Positions 33,700 through 42,244 of a stretch of 64,000 bases of DNA are shown here, one piece after another. Within the stretch, counting starts at the first letter, position 1. Every line of letters starts with the position of its first letter. The stretch is from Alphaproteobacteria bacterium WMHbin7 (GTDB lineage: Bacteria; Pseudomonadota; Alphaproteobacteria; Rhodospirillales; WMHbin7). The translations under genes and the position numbers were made by a program. Below the pieces are notes generated by a model. That model was not told the DNA's origin, did no database searches, and worked only from the letters and a program-made list of their open reading frames with translations. The stretch spans positions 1-64,000 of the forward strand of contig PDZW01000012.1 of the NCBI GenBank assembly GCA_002753155.1, written 5' to 3'.

Positions 33700-35413
33700 T
33701 TGCTGGCGCAAAACAGCCTGGGGATTGTGATAAGAAGTTCAATAAGCTCGGCGGGATCAGCGGGGCAGGTGCGCGTTGTTGAATTGTGGGGGCGCGTTTT
33801 GGCCACAGGTTTTGCGACTTTTGGGGCTTTGTCGGCAGTCTTGGTAACATTCGCCCTGCCCGCGATGGCAGGAGAGGCTGTGTCTCCCAAATGGGGGCCT
33901 CACATCGATCTGGAAGGCAAGGCAGGCACCAAACGCAATCTGGGTGAGGCGGATCTATTCGTTCCCCTGGTGCAAAATCAACAAAGCCTGCTTTTCGCCG
34001 ATTTTCGCACAAGATTGGATGATCACGGCAGCCAGGAAGGAAATTTCGGCCTGGGGGCTCGCGCCATGCTGGATCATGGCTGGAACCTGGGTGCTTACGG
34101 GTATTTCGACCGGCGCAGAAGCGACAACGGCAACTACTTCAACCAGGCTACGCTGGGAATCGAGGGATTGTCCCAAGACTGGGACGTGCGCTTGAACAGC
34201 TATCTGCCCGTGGGTCGGCGCACCCATTTGATGGAAGCCTGAGCACAGCCACCCTTTCCGGCAGCACCGTCATCTTCAAGGGTGGCGAGGAACGGTCGAT
34301 GCAGGGCTTCGATGCCGAAATCGGCTGGCGATTGCCTTTCTTCAAGGCGGATGCCGGGCAGCAATTGCGTATTTACGGAGGCGGTTATCGCTTTGCCGCC
34401 GATTCGGAAACTGTCCCCAAGATACAGGGCCCGCGCGGTCGCCTGGATCTGACCTTCGCCCAAGTTCCCTACCTATGGGATGGATCGCGCTTGAGCCTGG
34501 GGGCTGAAGTACAGCATGACAATCCTCGCGGTACCCAGGGCTTTGTGTCGGCGCGCCTGCGTATTCCCCTGCAGTTTTTCGGCAAAGCCGACCCTGCAAA
34601 ATTGACGGCGCAGGAACTGCGCATGACCGATCCCATCATCCGAGATATCGACATCGTGTCGCAGGCTAGGGCATATGGAGCGCCGGAAGCGGCCACGCAA
34701 ACGGCCAGCGGCCAGACCCTGACCGTGCTGGACAGCAACACCACAACGGGCGCTGGTTTGCCAGCCGCCATCGCCGCTGCCGGGGCCAATAGCATAGTAA
34801 TCCTGTCAGGCACCTTCAGCACGACAGCCGTCACCACCTTGCAATCCGGTCAAACCGTGATGGGTGGTGGCAGTACCAGTGTACGCAGCCTGTCCGGCCG
34901 GACGGCAACCTGACAACACCCAGTGCCACCCTTTCCGCGACCATCGCTGCCGACAGCGCTGCGGTGCCCATGGCCAACAACAGCACATTGATCGGGATGA
35001 CCATCAACCAGTCTTACGGCGGCGGTGTCGTTAGCGCTTGGGGTGTCACTGCCGATGGTGTCAGCGGCGCTACCATTTCCAATAACAAAATCACAATCAA
35101 CCATGCGAGCAGCAACGCATTCGGTGTGCGGGCTGTTACCAATTCCAGTAGCATCATCGTCAGCGGCAACACCATCTCGGTCACTAACACGAATGGCCAT
35201 GCCTATGGGCTGCAGGTTACTGGAACCTCGTCAGCGACCGTGACTGGAAACACATTCTCTGCGGATGGCACCCTATCCGACAGGGCCATCTACCTAGCCA
35301 ACGCGACCATCCAGTCCGGTTCCACCGGCAACGCTATTTTGGCTGGTACGTGTAATAATGCTGGAGGCAATACCGGCTCGATCGGCTTGACTGACGGCAC
35401 GACCTGTCCTTAG
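33700..35413 (+). pseudogene. Inverse autotransporter (intimin/invasin-like), two frameshifts
   Basis: Three consecutive reading frames join into one protein. Part 1 (33700-34242): signal region (VLATGFATFGALSAVLVTFALPAMA) and the start of an inverse-autotransporter beta barrel (FADFRTRLDDHG, WNLGAYGYFDRR, LNSYLPVG). Part 2 (to 34913): the rest of the barrel (GFDAEIGWRLPFF, LYGGGYRF-like, GFVSARLRIPLQ) and a linker. Part 3 (to 35413): a short passenger of beta-helix-like repeats (ISNNKITI, VSGNTISV, VTGNTFSA). Each joint needs one extra C before CTGA (near 34238 and 34909). As given, it cannot make a full protein unless the ribosome shifts. The start codon is uncertain (TTG 33700 or later GTG). 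Confidence 0.75.
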
Positions 35414-35511
35414 GCGCGAATTCACTTGGTCTATGGTTTCCCGCGTCACCAGGCGAAAAGAACCCGCCGGGAGAGGGCTGCCGCCCTCTCGTCAGCGCAG
35501 TGGACCTGGCC

Positions 35512-35922
35512 TCAGTCGGCCAGGCGAATCACCACATCGACGCGGCGGATGCGCGTTCCCGCAGGGGGGACCGGCAGATGGTCGATATTCAACACATCGC
35601 CCATCACATCTTCCAGGCGTCCCTGACGCTCGAAATAGAAATGATGGTGGTCCGATGTATTGGTGTCGAAGTAGGAACGGCCTGAATCCGCCACGATCTC
35701 ACGCAGCAGGCTCACCTCGGTAAACTGGTGCAGCGTATTGTAAACGGTGGCCAGCGAAACGCGCACATTGGCCTGTAAGGCCTCGCTGTGCAGTTGCTCG
35801 GCGGTGACGTGGCGGTGCCCGTTCTCGAACAAAAGCTTGGCCAAAGCCAGACGCTGACGGGTGGGGCGCAGTCCGGCTCCGCGCAGGCGGTCCATGGCAA
35901 GGCTGTAAGGGCGGGCGTTCAT
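35512..35922 (-). CDS. irr: Irr-type iron response regulator (Fur family)
   Basis: A 136-residue Fur-family repressor. The winged helix (LRPTRQRLALAKLLF, VSLATVYNTLHQF) is followed by SYFDTNTSDHHHFYFE, the histidine-rich block diagnostic of Irr, and ends HVDVVIRL-like (RVDVVIRLAD). Irr senses haem status and is specific to alphaproteobacteria, where it represses haem synthesis and other iron-using genes under iron limitation. No Cys-Pro haem-regulatory motif occurs at the N-terminus, as in many non-Bradyrhizobium Irr proteins. A perfect palindrome lies 36 bp upstream. Confidence 0.88.
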   Translation of the reverse strand: MNARPYSLAMDRLRGAGLRPTRQRLALAKLLFENGHRHVTAEQLHSEALQANVRVSLATVYNTLHQFTEVSLLREIVADSGRSYFDTNTSDHHHFYFERQGRLEDVMGDVLNIDHLPVPPAGTRIRRVDVVIRLAD

Positions 35923-35957
35923 GGCGATATCTCGATATTGGTGTTGGGGTATCTACT

Positions 35958-35974
35958 CATGCCAAATTGGCATG
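35958..35974. promoter_or_regulatory. 17-bp perfect palindrome upstream of irr
   Basis: CATGCCAAATTGGCATG is an exact inverted repeat around a central base, 36-52 bp before the irr start codon. The position suits an operator overlapping the promoter, possibly autoregulation by Irr or control by another Fur-family protein. It is not the classical Fur box. Confidence 0.5.
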
Positions 35975-36095
35975 CATTACGTCTTATCATGTCACGAACG
36001 TCAAAACCTGTCACGTAAATTATAATTCCTAGAAAACAAGTCGGGCATTGTCCAAAGACTTACAGAACATCAAGGCTCGCCGCGATATTCTATGA

Positions 36096-37493
36096 TTAGA
36101 AGCCTGTCAGAATGCGCTCTACGAGTTGAGCCACGCTGGGGACAAAACCGTTTGCATAGAAAGGATCCGAAGCAAAACGGTAGGCATTATGGCCAGCAAA
36201 CATCAACTCCTGCTCGATGTCTTGACCATGGGCGACGTTTTGCAGGGTCTTTTGAATGCAGAACGAGCGGGGATCGGCCAGCCTGCCCGTCGTTCCCTCC
36301 TCGTTTTGCGACCAGTTCGAGAAAGAGCAGCCCGACAGGCAGCCCATGCAGGAAACCTGATCCTTATGAATGGCTTCTGCCTTTTCAGGTGAAACAAAGA
36401 TGAGGGTCGAATCGGGGGTTCTCAGCGGCGTCGAGAAACCCTTGGCAATCCATCCGTCCGCGCGCGCCTTGTCTTGTGGCGTTACAAAGACAAGTCGACC
36501 GCTGGAACCAACGCCCATGGACACGGTGTGCTCGCCGATGGCATCGGCCGTAAAGAGGATCTGACGGTCCGAACGCTCGACCAACTCGCCCAGAAAGGGG
36601 TTCTTGACGGCTGATGAGTAAAAACCGGTGGGGCTGAAGCGGTGCAGCAGCACATCGCCGGGACTGAGGGCCGCAAGACGCTTCTTCCAAGCCTCTGGTA
36701 TAGGTGATTCCCTGGTCAGCATGGGCCGGGTGCCAAACTGGAAGGCGACGGGACCGATCTCGGGATTATCCAGCCAGTCCTCCCATTCCGACAGCCACCA
36801 GACACCTCCGGCCATGATCACCGGAACCTCCTTGAGGCCCGCCTCGTTCATGGCGGTGCGCAGCTCAGCCACGCGGGCATAGGGGGCCTGGGGCACCAAG
36901 GGATCTTCGCTGTTGGACAGGCCGTTATGGCCGCCCGCCAGCCAGGGGTCCTCATAGACCACGCCACCCAGAAGCTCTGGCGTCTTGTGATAGGCCCGTT
37001 TCCATAAGGCCTTGAAAGCGCGGGCCGATGACACGATGGGATAGTAGTAGATGTTGTAATGCGCAGCGATTTCGGCCACGCGGTAGGGCATGCCGGCACC
37101 GCAGGTGACACCCTGAATCAGGCCCTTGGCGCCTTCTAGAATGCCGGTCAACACCCGCTCGGCGCCGCCCATTTCCCAAAGAATGTTGACATGGATGGCG
37201 CCCTTGCCGCCCGAGGTTTCGTGCGCCACCTGGGCTTGATAGATGCCGCCCTTAATACCATAGGCCACCAGCTCCTCGAAGCGCTCGCGCCTGGTCTTGC
37301 CATAATAGATTTGGGGAATGTTGTTGCCGTCGGCGTCATGGCTGTCGGCATTGACGCCGGAAAAGGTACCGACGCCGCCCGTTTTCGCCCAGGCGCCTGA
37401 AGAAATACCGGTGGTAACGGCAACGCCCTTTCCGCCCTCGATCAGCGGCAGAACGTCGCGGCCCGACATACGAATTGACTCAAGTGCCTTCAC
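36096..37493 (-). CDS. Nitronate monooxygenase family flavoenzyme
   Basis: A 465-residue soluble protein of the 2-nitropropane dioxygenase/PfaD TIM-barrel family, using FMN. Visible: GVGTFSGVNADSHDADGN near the start, the barrel segments GLIQGVTCGAGMPYRVAEIAAHYNI and VPVIMAGGVWWLSEW, and AFQFGTRPMLT, a typical phosphate-binding end. It is ~130 residues longer than ordinary nitronate monooxygenases; the C-terminal part has the cysteine cluster SCMGCLSGCSFSNW, a possible metal or Fe-S site. Substrate is unknown; the family also includes enoyl reductases. Monocistronic between irr and ugpQ. Confidence 0.78.
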   Translation of the reverse strand: MKALESIRMSGRDVLPLIEGGKGVAVTTGISSGAWAKTGGVGTFSGVNADSHDADGNNIPQIYYGKTRRERFEELVAYGIKGGIYQAQVAHETSGGKGAIHVNILWEMGGAERVLTGILEGAKGLIQGVTCGAGMPYRVAEIAAHYNIYYYPIVSSARAFKALWKRAYHKTPELLGGVVYEDPWLAGGHNGLSNSEDPLVPQAPYARVAELRTAMNEAGLKEVPVIMAGGVWWLSEWEDWLDNPEIGPVAFQFGTRPMLTRESPIPEAWKKRLAALSPGDVLLHRFSPTGFYSSAVKNPFLGELVERSDRQILFTADAIGEHTVSMGVGSSGRLVFVTPQDKARADGWIAKGFSTPLRTPDSTLIFVSPEKAEAIHKDQVSCMGCLSGCSFSNWSQNEEGTTGRLADPRSFCIQKTLQNVAHGQDIEQELMFAGHNAYRFASDPFYANGFVPSVAQLVERILTGF

Positions 37494-37547
37494 GGCTTCT
37501 CTCTCCCCGATTGACCCCGTACATATAGACCTCTTGAACCCGGCTGA

Positions 37548-38282
37548 CTACCCTTCGCTTAATGATTTCGGGTCGTCCGTGAAGATGCTGTCCACCCCCA
37601 TCGCCCACAGGCGGCGAGCCTCGGTCGGATCGTTCACAGTATAGGCCAGCACGGCCATGCCTGCGTCATGAATCGCAGAAATGTGAGAGGGCTGCACATA
37701 GTTCGCGTTTAAATTGAGGCTGGCGGCACGGACGGATCGCGCCCTTTCCAGAAGGTCCTGATCGAAGCGCTCGGCAAGATAGCCGATGGGCCAGGGGCAC
37801 AGGCCATTTGCCAGGGCCAGGACCTCGTGGCTGAAGCTGGAAATCAGGGGCGGGGGGGCCGTTTCCGGCCAGACTTTCTTGGCAACGGCAAGCGCTGCCT
37901 GCACCATTTCTAAGGCTTCGCCCTGGTCTGGCTTCAGTTCGATGTTCACTTCCATGCCCAGGCGGGCGATGGTCGATAGCGCCTCTTCGAGCGTGGGGAT
38001 GGGCTCGTCTCTGAAACGTGGCGAAAACCATGTGCCCGCATCCAGGCTTTTCAACTCGTCCAGCCGGTGCTGGGCCACACGACCCAGGCCGTTGGTGGTG
38101 CGCTCGAGCGTCTCGTCGTGAAAGACCACGGGAATGCCGCCCTTGCACAGGCGGACATCCAACTCGACCCACTCAGCACCCAGATCGGCGGCGCAAAAAA
38201 AGGACGCCAGAGTGTTCTCTGGCGCCCATTTTGCAGCCCCCCGGTGACCGATAAGACGCGGCCACCGGAGTTGGCTGATCAT
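37548..38282 (-). CDS. ugpQ: Glycerophosphodiester phosphodiesterase
   Basis: A 244-residue GDPD-family enzyme hydrolysing glycerophosphodiesters to sn-glycerol-3-phosphate and an alcohol. Catalytic motifs: IGHRGAAKWAPENTLASF, WVELDVRLCKGGIPVVFHDETLERTTNG (metal-binding Glu/Asp and catalytic His), and IELKPDQG. No signal peptide, so it is cytoplasmic like UgpQ. It starts 7 bp after the pnp stop and may be read through from that operon. Confidence 0.88.
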   Translation of the reverse strand: MISQLRWPRLIGHRGAAKWAPENTLASFFCAADLGAEWVELDVRLCKGGIPVVFHDETLERTTNGLGRVAQHRLDELKSLDAGTWFSPRFRDEPIPTLEEALSTIARLGMEVNIELKPDQGEALEMVQAALAVAKKVWPETAPPPLISSFSHEVLALANGLCPWPIGYLAERFDQDLLERARSVRAASLNLNANYVQPSHISAIHDAGMAVLAYTVNDPTEARRLWAMGVDSIFTDDPKSLSEG

Positions 38283-38289
38283 GCCCTGC

Positions 38290-40410
38290 CTACTCTTCGG
38301 TCTTCTTGGCGGAGATGTCCTCTCCGGTCGCCTGATCGACCTGCTTCATCGACAGCTTCACCTTGCCGCGATCATCAAAGCCGATCACCTTGACCTTGAC
38401 CGCATCGCCAACCTTGACCACGTCGGTGGTCTTGGCAACGCGCGCCGAAGCCAGTTCCGAAATATGGACCAGGCCGTCCTTGGAGCCCAGGAAGTTGACG
38501 AAGGCGCCGAAATCCATGGTCTTGACGACCTTGCCGGGATAGATGACGCCCACTTCCGCTTCGGCGACGATGTTGCGGATCATGTTGATCGCAATCTCGG
38601 CGGCTTCGCTGTCGACGGCGGCCACCTTGATGGTGCCCGAATCGTCGATATCGACCTTGGCGCCCGAGACTTCGCAGATTTCGCGAATCACCTTGCCACC
38701 GGAACCGATCACATCACGGATCTTTTCCTTGGGGATCTGCATGGTGGTGATGCGAGGAGCGTTGCGGCTGACTTCCTGGCGACCGCGATCGAGTGCCTTG
38801 CTCATCTCGCCCAGGATATGCATGCGCCCATCCTTGGCCTGGCCAAGGGCGATCTTCATGATCTCCTCGGTGATCGAGGTGATCTTGATGTCCATCTGCA
38901 GCGCGGTAATACCCTGATCGGTGCCCGCCACCTTGAAGTCCATGTCGCCCAGGTGATCCTCATCGCCCAGGATGTCGGTCAGAACCGCAAAGCGGCTATC
39001 TTCCTTGATCAGACCCATGGCGATGCCAGCCACCGGACGCGGCATGGGAACGCCCGCATCCATGAGGGCGAGCGACGAGCCGCAAACGGTCGCCATCGAG
39101 GAAGAACCGTTCGATTCCGTAATCTCGGAGACGACGCGCATGGTGTAGGGGAAGGACTCCTTGGCAGGCAGCAACGGATGAATGGAACGCCAGGCCAGCT
39201 TGCCATGGCCCACTTCGCGCCTGCCGGGGCTGCCCATGCGGCCCACTTCGCCCACCGAATAGGGGGGGAAGTTGTAATGCAGCATGAAGTTTTCCCGATA
39301 CTCGCCTTCCAGGGCGTCGATGATCTGCTCGTCCTGGCCGGTGCCCAGCGTGGTCACCACCATGGCCTGGGTCTCGCCGCGGGTAAACAGGGCGGAGCCA
39401 TGGGCGCGGGGCAGGAAACCCACCTGGCAGTCGATGGGGCGCACCGTCTTGGTGTCGCGTCCGTCGATGCGCTTGCCGGTATCCAGAATCGCGTTGCGCA
39501 CGATATCGGCTTCGAGATCCTTGAAAAGGATCGACAGAAGCCCCGAATCGATGCCCTCTTCGGTCAAGGCGGCCAAGGCCTTTTCCTTGACGGCGCCGAC
39601 TTTGGCATAGCGGTTCTGCTTGACCGTCTCGGTGTAGGCAACGCGCAGATCGGCCTCGGCTGCCGCCTTCAGGCGGGCGCGGGCATTGGCCGTCTCGGGG
39701 GCCTCGACGGGCATGTCCCAGGGTTCCTTGGCGCATTTTTCCGCCAGGCTGATGATGGCGTCGATTACCGGCTGGAAGCTCTGATGGCCGAAAGTGACGG
39801 CGCCCAGCATGACGTCCTCGGTCAGTTCCTTGGCTTCCGATTCGACCATCAGCACGCCTTCCTTGGTGCCGGCGACGACCAGTTCCAGGGTCGAGCGGGG
39901 CAGATCGCCCTGCAGCGGATTCAGAACATACTGGCCGTCGATATAACCGACGCGAGCCGCTCCGATGGGGCCCAGGAAGGGCACGCCGGAAATGGTCAGC
40001 GCCGCTGAAACGGCAACCATGGAGACGATGTCGGGATCATTCTCAAGATCGTGCGACAGAACAGTGGCCACGACCTGGGTCTCGTTGCGGAAACCATCGG
40101 CGAACAGCGGGCGGATGGGGCGGTCGATCAGGCGCGAAACCAGGGTCTCACGTTCGCTCGGACGGCCTTCGCGCTTGAAGAAGCCGCCCGGAATCTTACC
40201 GGCGGCAAAAGCCTTTTCCTGATAATTCACGGTCAGCGGAAAGAAGTCGATTCCCTGACGCGGGGTCTTCATGGCGACAACGGTCGCCAGAACGGTGGTG
40301 TCGCCATAGGTCACCAACACGGCGCCGTCGGCCTGACGGGCGATCTTGCCGGTCTCGATGACCAGCTTGCGTCCACCCCAGATCATTTCCTTGCGTGTAA
40401 CATTGAACAT
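38290..40410 (-). CDS. pnp: Polynucleotide phosphorylase
   Basis: A 706-residue 3'-5' phosphorolytic exoribonuclease of the RNA degradosome. Two RNase PH-like domains ([33 protein letters not shown] opening; [26 protein letters not shown]; second core with [16 protein letters not shown]), then KH ([22 protein letters not shown]) and S1 ([23 protein letters not shown]). Length is normal. The start ATG 40408-40410 follows AAGGAAC. It lies behind rpsO and a 150-bp intergenic region with three hairpins that is likely the target of autoregulation. Confidence 0.97.
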   Translation of the reverse strand: MFNVTRKEMIWGGRKLVIETGKIARQADGAVLVTYGDTTVLATVVAMKTPRQGIDFFPLTVNYQEKAFAAGKIPGGFFKREGRPSERETLVSRLIDRPIRPLFADGFRNETQVVATVLSHDLENDPDIVSMVAVSAALTISGVPFLGPIGAARVGYIDGQYVLNPLQGDLPRSTLELVVAGTKEGVLMVESEAKELTEDVMLGAVTFGHQSFQPVIDAIISLAEKCAKEPWDMPVEAPETANARARLKAAAEADLRVAYTETVKQNRYAKVGAVKEKALAALTEEGIDSGLLSILFKDLEADIVRNAILDTGKRIDGRDTKTVRPIDCQVGFLPRAHGSALFTRGETQAMVVTTLGTGQDEQIIDALEGEYRENFMLHYNFPPYSVGEVGRMGSPGRREVGHGKLAWRSIHPLLPAKESFPYTMRVVSEITESNGSSSMATVCGSSLALMDAGVPMPRPVAGIAMGLIKEDSRFAVLTDILGDEDHLGDMDFKVAGTDQGITALQMDIKITSITEEIMKIALGQAKDGRMHILGEMSKALDRGRQEVSRNAPRITTMQIPKEKIRDVIGSGGKVIREICEVSGAKVDIDDSGTIKVAAVDSEAAEIAINMIRNIVAEAEVGVIYPGKVVKTMDFGAFVNFLGSKDGLVHISELASARVAKTTDVVKVGDAVKVKVIGFDDRGKVKLSMKQVDQATGEDISAKKTEE

Positions 40411-40430
40411 GCGTTCAGTTCCTTGTGTGC

Positions 40431-40530
40431 GAGTTTCGCCGGATTGCGAAACTCATGCGGGCGCCACCCGGCGTCCCCGGGACGCGGGTGCGGCAGGCAG
40501 ACCAAGGCCCTTGCCTCGGTTTGCCTGCCG
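40431..40530 (-). ncRNA. Three stem-loops in the rpsO-pnp intergenic region
   Basis: The pnp leader holds three inverted repeats: a 13-bp stem with one mismatch (plus-strand CGGCAGGCAGACC 40491-40503 with GGTTTGCCTGCCG 40518-40530), a 7-bp stem GCGTCCC/GGGACGC (40471-40485), and a perfect 9-bp stem GAGTTTCGC/GCGAAACTC (40431-40454). In enterobacteria the same interval contains an RNase III site through which PNPase represses itself. The longest stem here is the best candidate for such a site. The function is inferred by analogy of position. Confidence 0.6.
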
Positions 40531-40578
40531 AATGGGTCTTGCCTTGAAGCCCAAAAATCCGTTTTTCAAAGGGATTGC

Positions 40579-40848
40579 TTACTTGCGGATGCCAAGACGC
40601 TGAATCAGCGTGTCGTAGCGAGCCACGTTCTTGCCCTTCAAATAGTCGAGAAGACGGCGACGCTGGCCGACCATGATCAAAAGACCGCGACGGGAATGGA
40701 AGTCCTTCTTGTGGTCCTTCAGATGTTCGGTGAGGTTGCGGATGCGCTCGGTCAGAACGGCCACCTGCACCTCGGGCGACCCGGTATCGGCCGGGGCTGT
40801 TGCGAACTCGGCAATCAGCGCCTGCTTGCGCTCTGGCGTAATCGACAT
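40579..40848 (-). CDS. rpsO: 30S ribosomal protein S15
   Basis: An 89-residue ribosomal protein binding 16S rRNA and bridging to the 50S subunit. Sequence is canonical: [55 protein letters not shown] 40846-40848 has AGGAG upstream. It follows truB by 14 bp within the nusA-pnp operon. Confidence 0.98.
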   Translation of the reverse strand: MSITPERKQALIAEFATAPADTGSPEVQVAVLTERIRNLTEHLKDHKKDFHSRRGLLIMVGQRRRLLDYLKGKNVARYDTLIQRLGIRK

Positions 40849-40862
40849 CGTGTTCTCCTGTT

Positions 40863-41786
40863 TTAGAGGTTGAAAACCCGGATCGACCGGACTTCGCCGT
40901 CTTCGATCCGTGCCAGCGCCACCAGCTTGTTTCCCTCCATCGCCCGCACCACAGGTGCCGTGGGAATTTGGGAAAGAGGCATGCGAGCCGCAAGTTTCAA
41001 GAGTGAAACGGACTGGCCGCATTTGAGGCGTTGGGCTTCCGCTTCCGTCAGGGCCAGGGCCGGGATGTCGTCCAGCACGGTCTCGATCGGCAGCAGATGC
41101 TCCGAGGCGGGCGCACTATGGCCAAGTTCCGCCAGTTTTTCCAGAGAAATCGCATCTTTCTCGTAAAAGGCGCCGACCCGCATGCGACGCAGCCGCACGA
41201 CATGGCCCACCGTTCCCAAGGCTAGGGCCAGATCGCGGGCCAAGGCCCGGATATAGGTGCCTTTGCCGCAGGAGGCCTCGAAATCCGCATGATCCTGGTC
41301 GGGCAGACCCAGCAGGCGCACCTGGTCGATGCGCACCAAGCGCGGTTTCATCTCGACTTCCTGATGGCTGCGGGCCAGATCATAGGCCCGCTTGCCATCG
41401 ATCTTGACGGCAGAAAAGATGGGCGGCACCTGGGTGACGTCGCCTTCGAAGGCGGGCAGGGCCTGCTCGATCTCCTGGGCTGAGGGGCGAACCGGCGAGG
41501 TGGTGGTGATCTCGCCCTCGCCGTCGTCCGTGGCCGTGGCAACGCCCCAGCGCACCCGGAAATGATAGGTTTTGTCGCCGTCCATGGCATAGGACACGGT
41601 TTTGGTGGCTTCCCCCAGTGCGATCGGCAAAACGCCGGAAGCCAGGGGGTCTAGGGTGCCGCCGTGACCGACCTTGGCCGCCCCGGTCGCCCGGCGAACC
41701 TTGGAAACGACGGCGGTCGAGGTCAGTCCGATCGGCTTGTCGATGATCAGCCAGCCATGAATGGCCAAGCCATTCCTACGCCCCAT
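40863..41786 (-). CDS. truB: tRNA pseudouridine-55 synthase
   Basis: A 307-residue enzyme making pseudouridine at position 55 of the T loop in tRNA. Motifs: [22 protein letters not shown], catalytic Asp in [25 protein letters not shown], and [18 protein letters not shown] 41786 overlaps the rbfA stop; a start at 41807 is possible but adds residues not typical of the family. Normal length. Confidence 0.95.
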   Translation of the reverse strand: MGRRNGLAIHGWLIIDKPIGLTSTAVVSKVRRATGAAKVGHGGTLDPLASGVLPIALGEATKTVSYAMDGDKTYHFRVRWGVATATDDGEGEITTTSPVRPSAQEIEQALPAFEGDVTQVPPIFSAVKIDGKRAYDLARSHQEVEMKPRLVRIDQVRLLGLPDQDHADFEASCGKGTYIRALARDLALALGTVGHVVRLRRMRVGAFYEKDAISLEKLAELGHSAPASEHLLPIETVLDDIPALALTEAEAQRLKCGQSVSLLKLAARMPLSQIPTAPVVRAMEGNKLVALARIEDGEVRSIRVFNL

Positions 41787-42207
41787 CTTCGGGGTCCTCG
41801 ACAGCATCCTTGGAGTCGAGATCGCGCTGCACCTCGGGCTGCCTTAACAGCGCATCGATTCTGGCCCCTTCGTCGAACGAGGTATCCAGGGCGAAACGGT
41901 ATTCGGGAAGGAATTTCAGGGGGACTTGCTTGGCGACCTCGTGGCGCAGAAAGCCGCCGACGCGGTTCAATCCTTCGACGACTTCAGGGCCGTTGGCGCC
42001 ACCCAGCGGCATGACAAATGCCATCGCATGCTTAAGATCAGGGCTCATGCGGACTTCGGTGACGGTCAGCACCACGCCCTGAAGGGCGGGATCGCGAATG
42101 GTGCCGCGCTCAAGCGCCCAGGCCAGGGCGTGGCGAAGCGCCTCGCCAACGCGAAGCTGGCGCTGGCTGGGACCGGCCGGGTGGGATGCGCGATGGGATC
42201 GGACCAT
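41776..42207 (-). CDS. rbfA: Ribosome-binding factor A
   Basis: A 143-residue KH-like cold-shock ribosome maturation factor for the 30S subunit. Family marks: SQRQLRVGEALRHALAWAL, LTVTEVRMSPDLKHAMAFVMPLG and LPEYRFALDTSFDEGARIDALL. The acidic C-terminal tail ([13 protein letters not shown]) overlaps the truB start. Lies between infB and truB as in most proteobacteria. Confidence 0.95.
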   Translation of the reverse strand: MVRSHRASHPAGPSQRQLRVGEALRHALAWALERGTIRDPALQGVVLTVTEVRMSPDLKHAMAFVMPLGGANGPEVVEGLNRVGGFLRHEVAKQVPLKFLPEYRFALDTSFDEGARIDALLRQPEVQRDLDSKDAVEDPEDGA

Positions 42208-42244
42208 GGCTTGTTCCTAAGAAGAAAGAAGAAGGCCGCCGCTG

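Noticed and set aside
38281..40008. 575-codon plus-strand open frame opposite pnp
   Set aside because: Shadow frame of pnp: the translation is His/Gly/Asp-rich with no family resemblance, while pnp is fully canonical.
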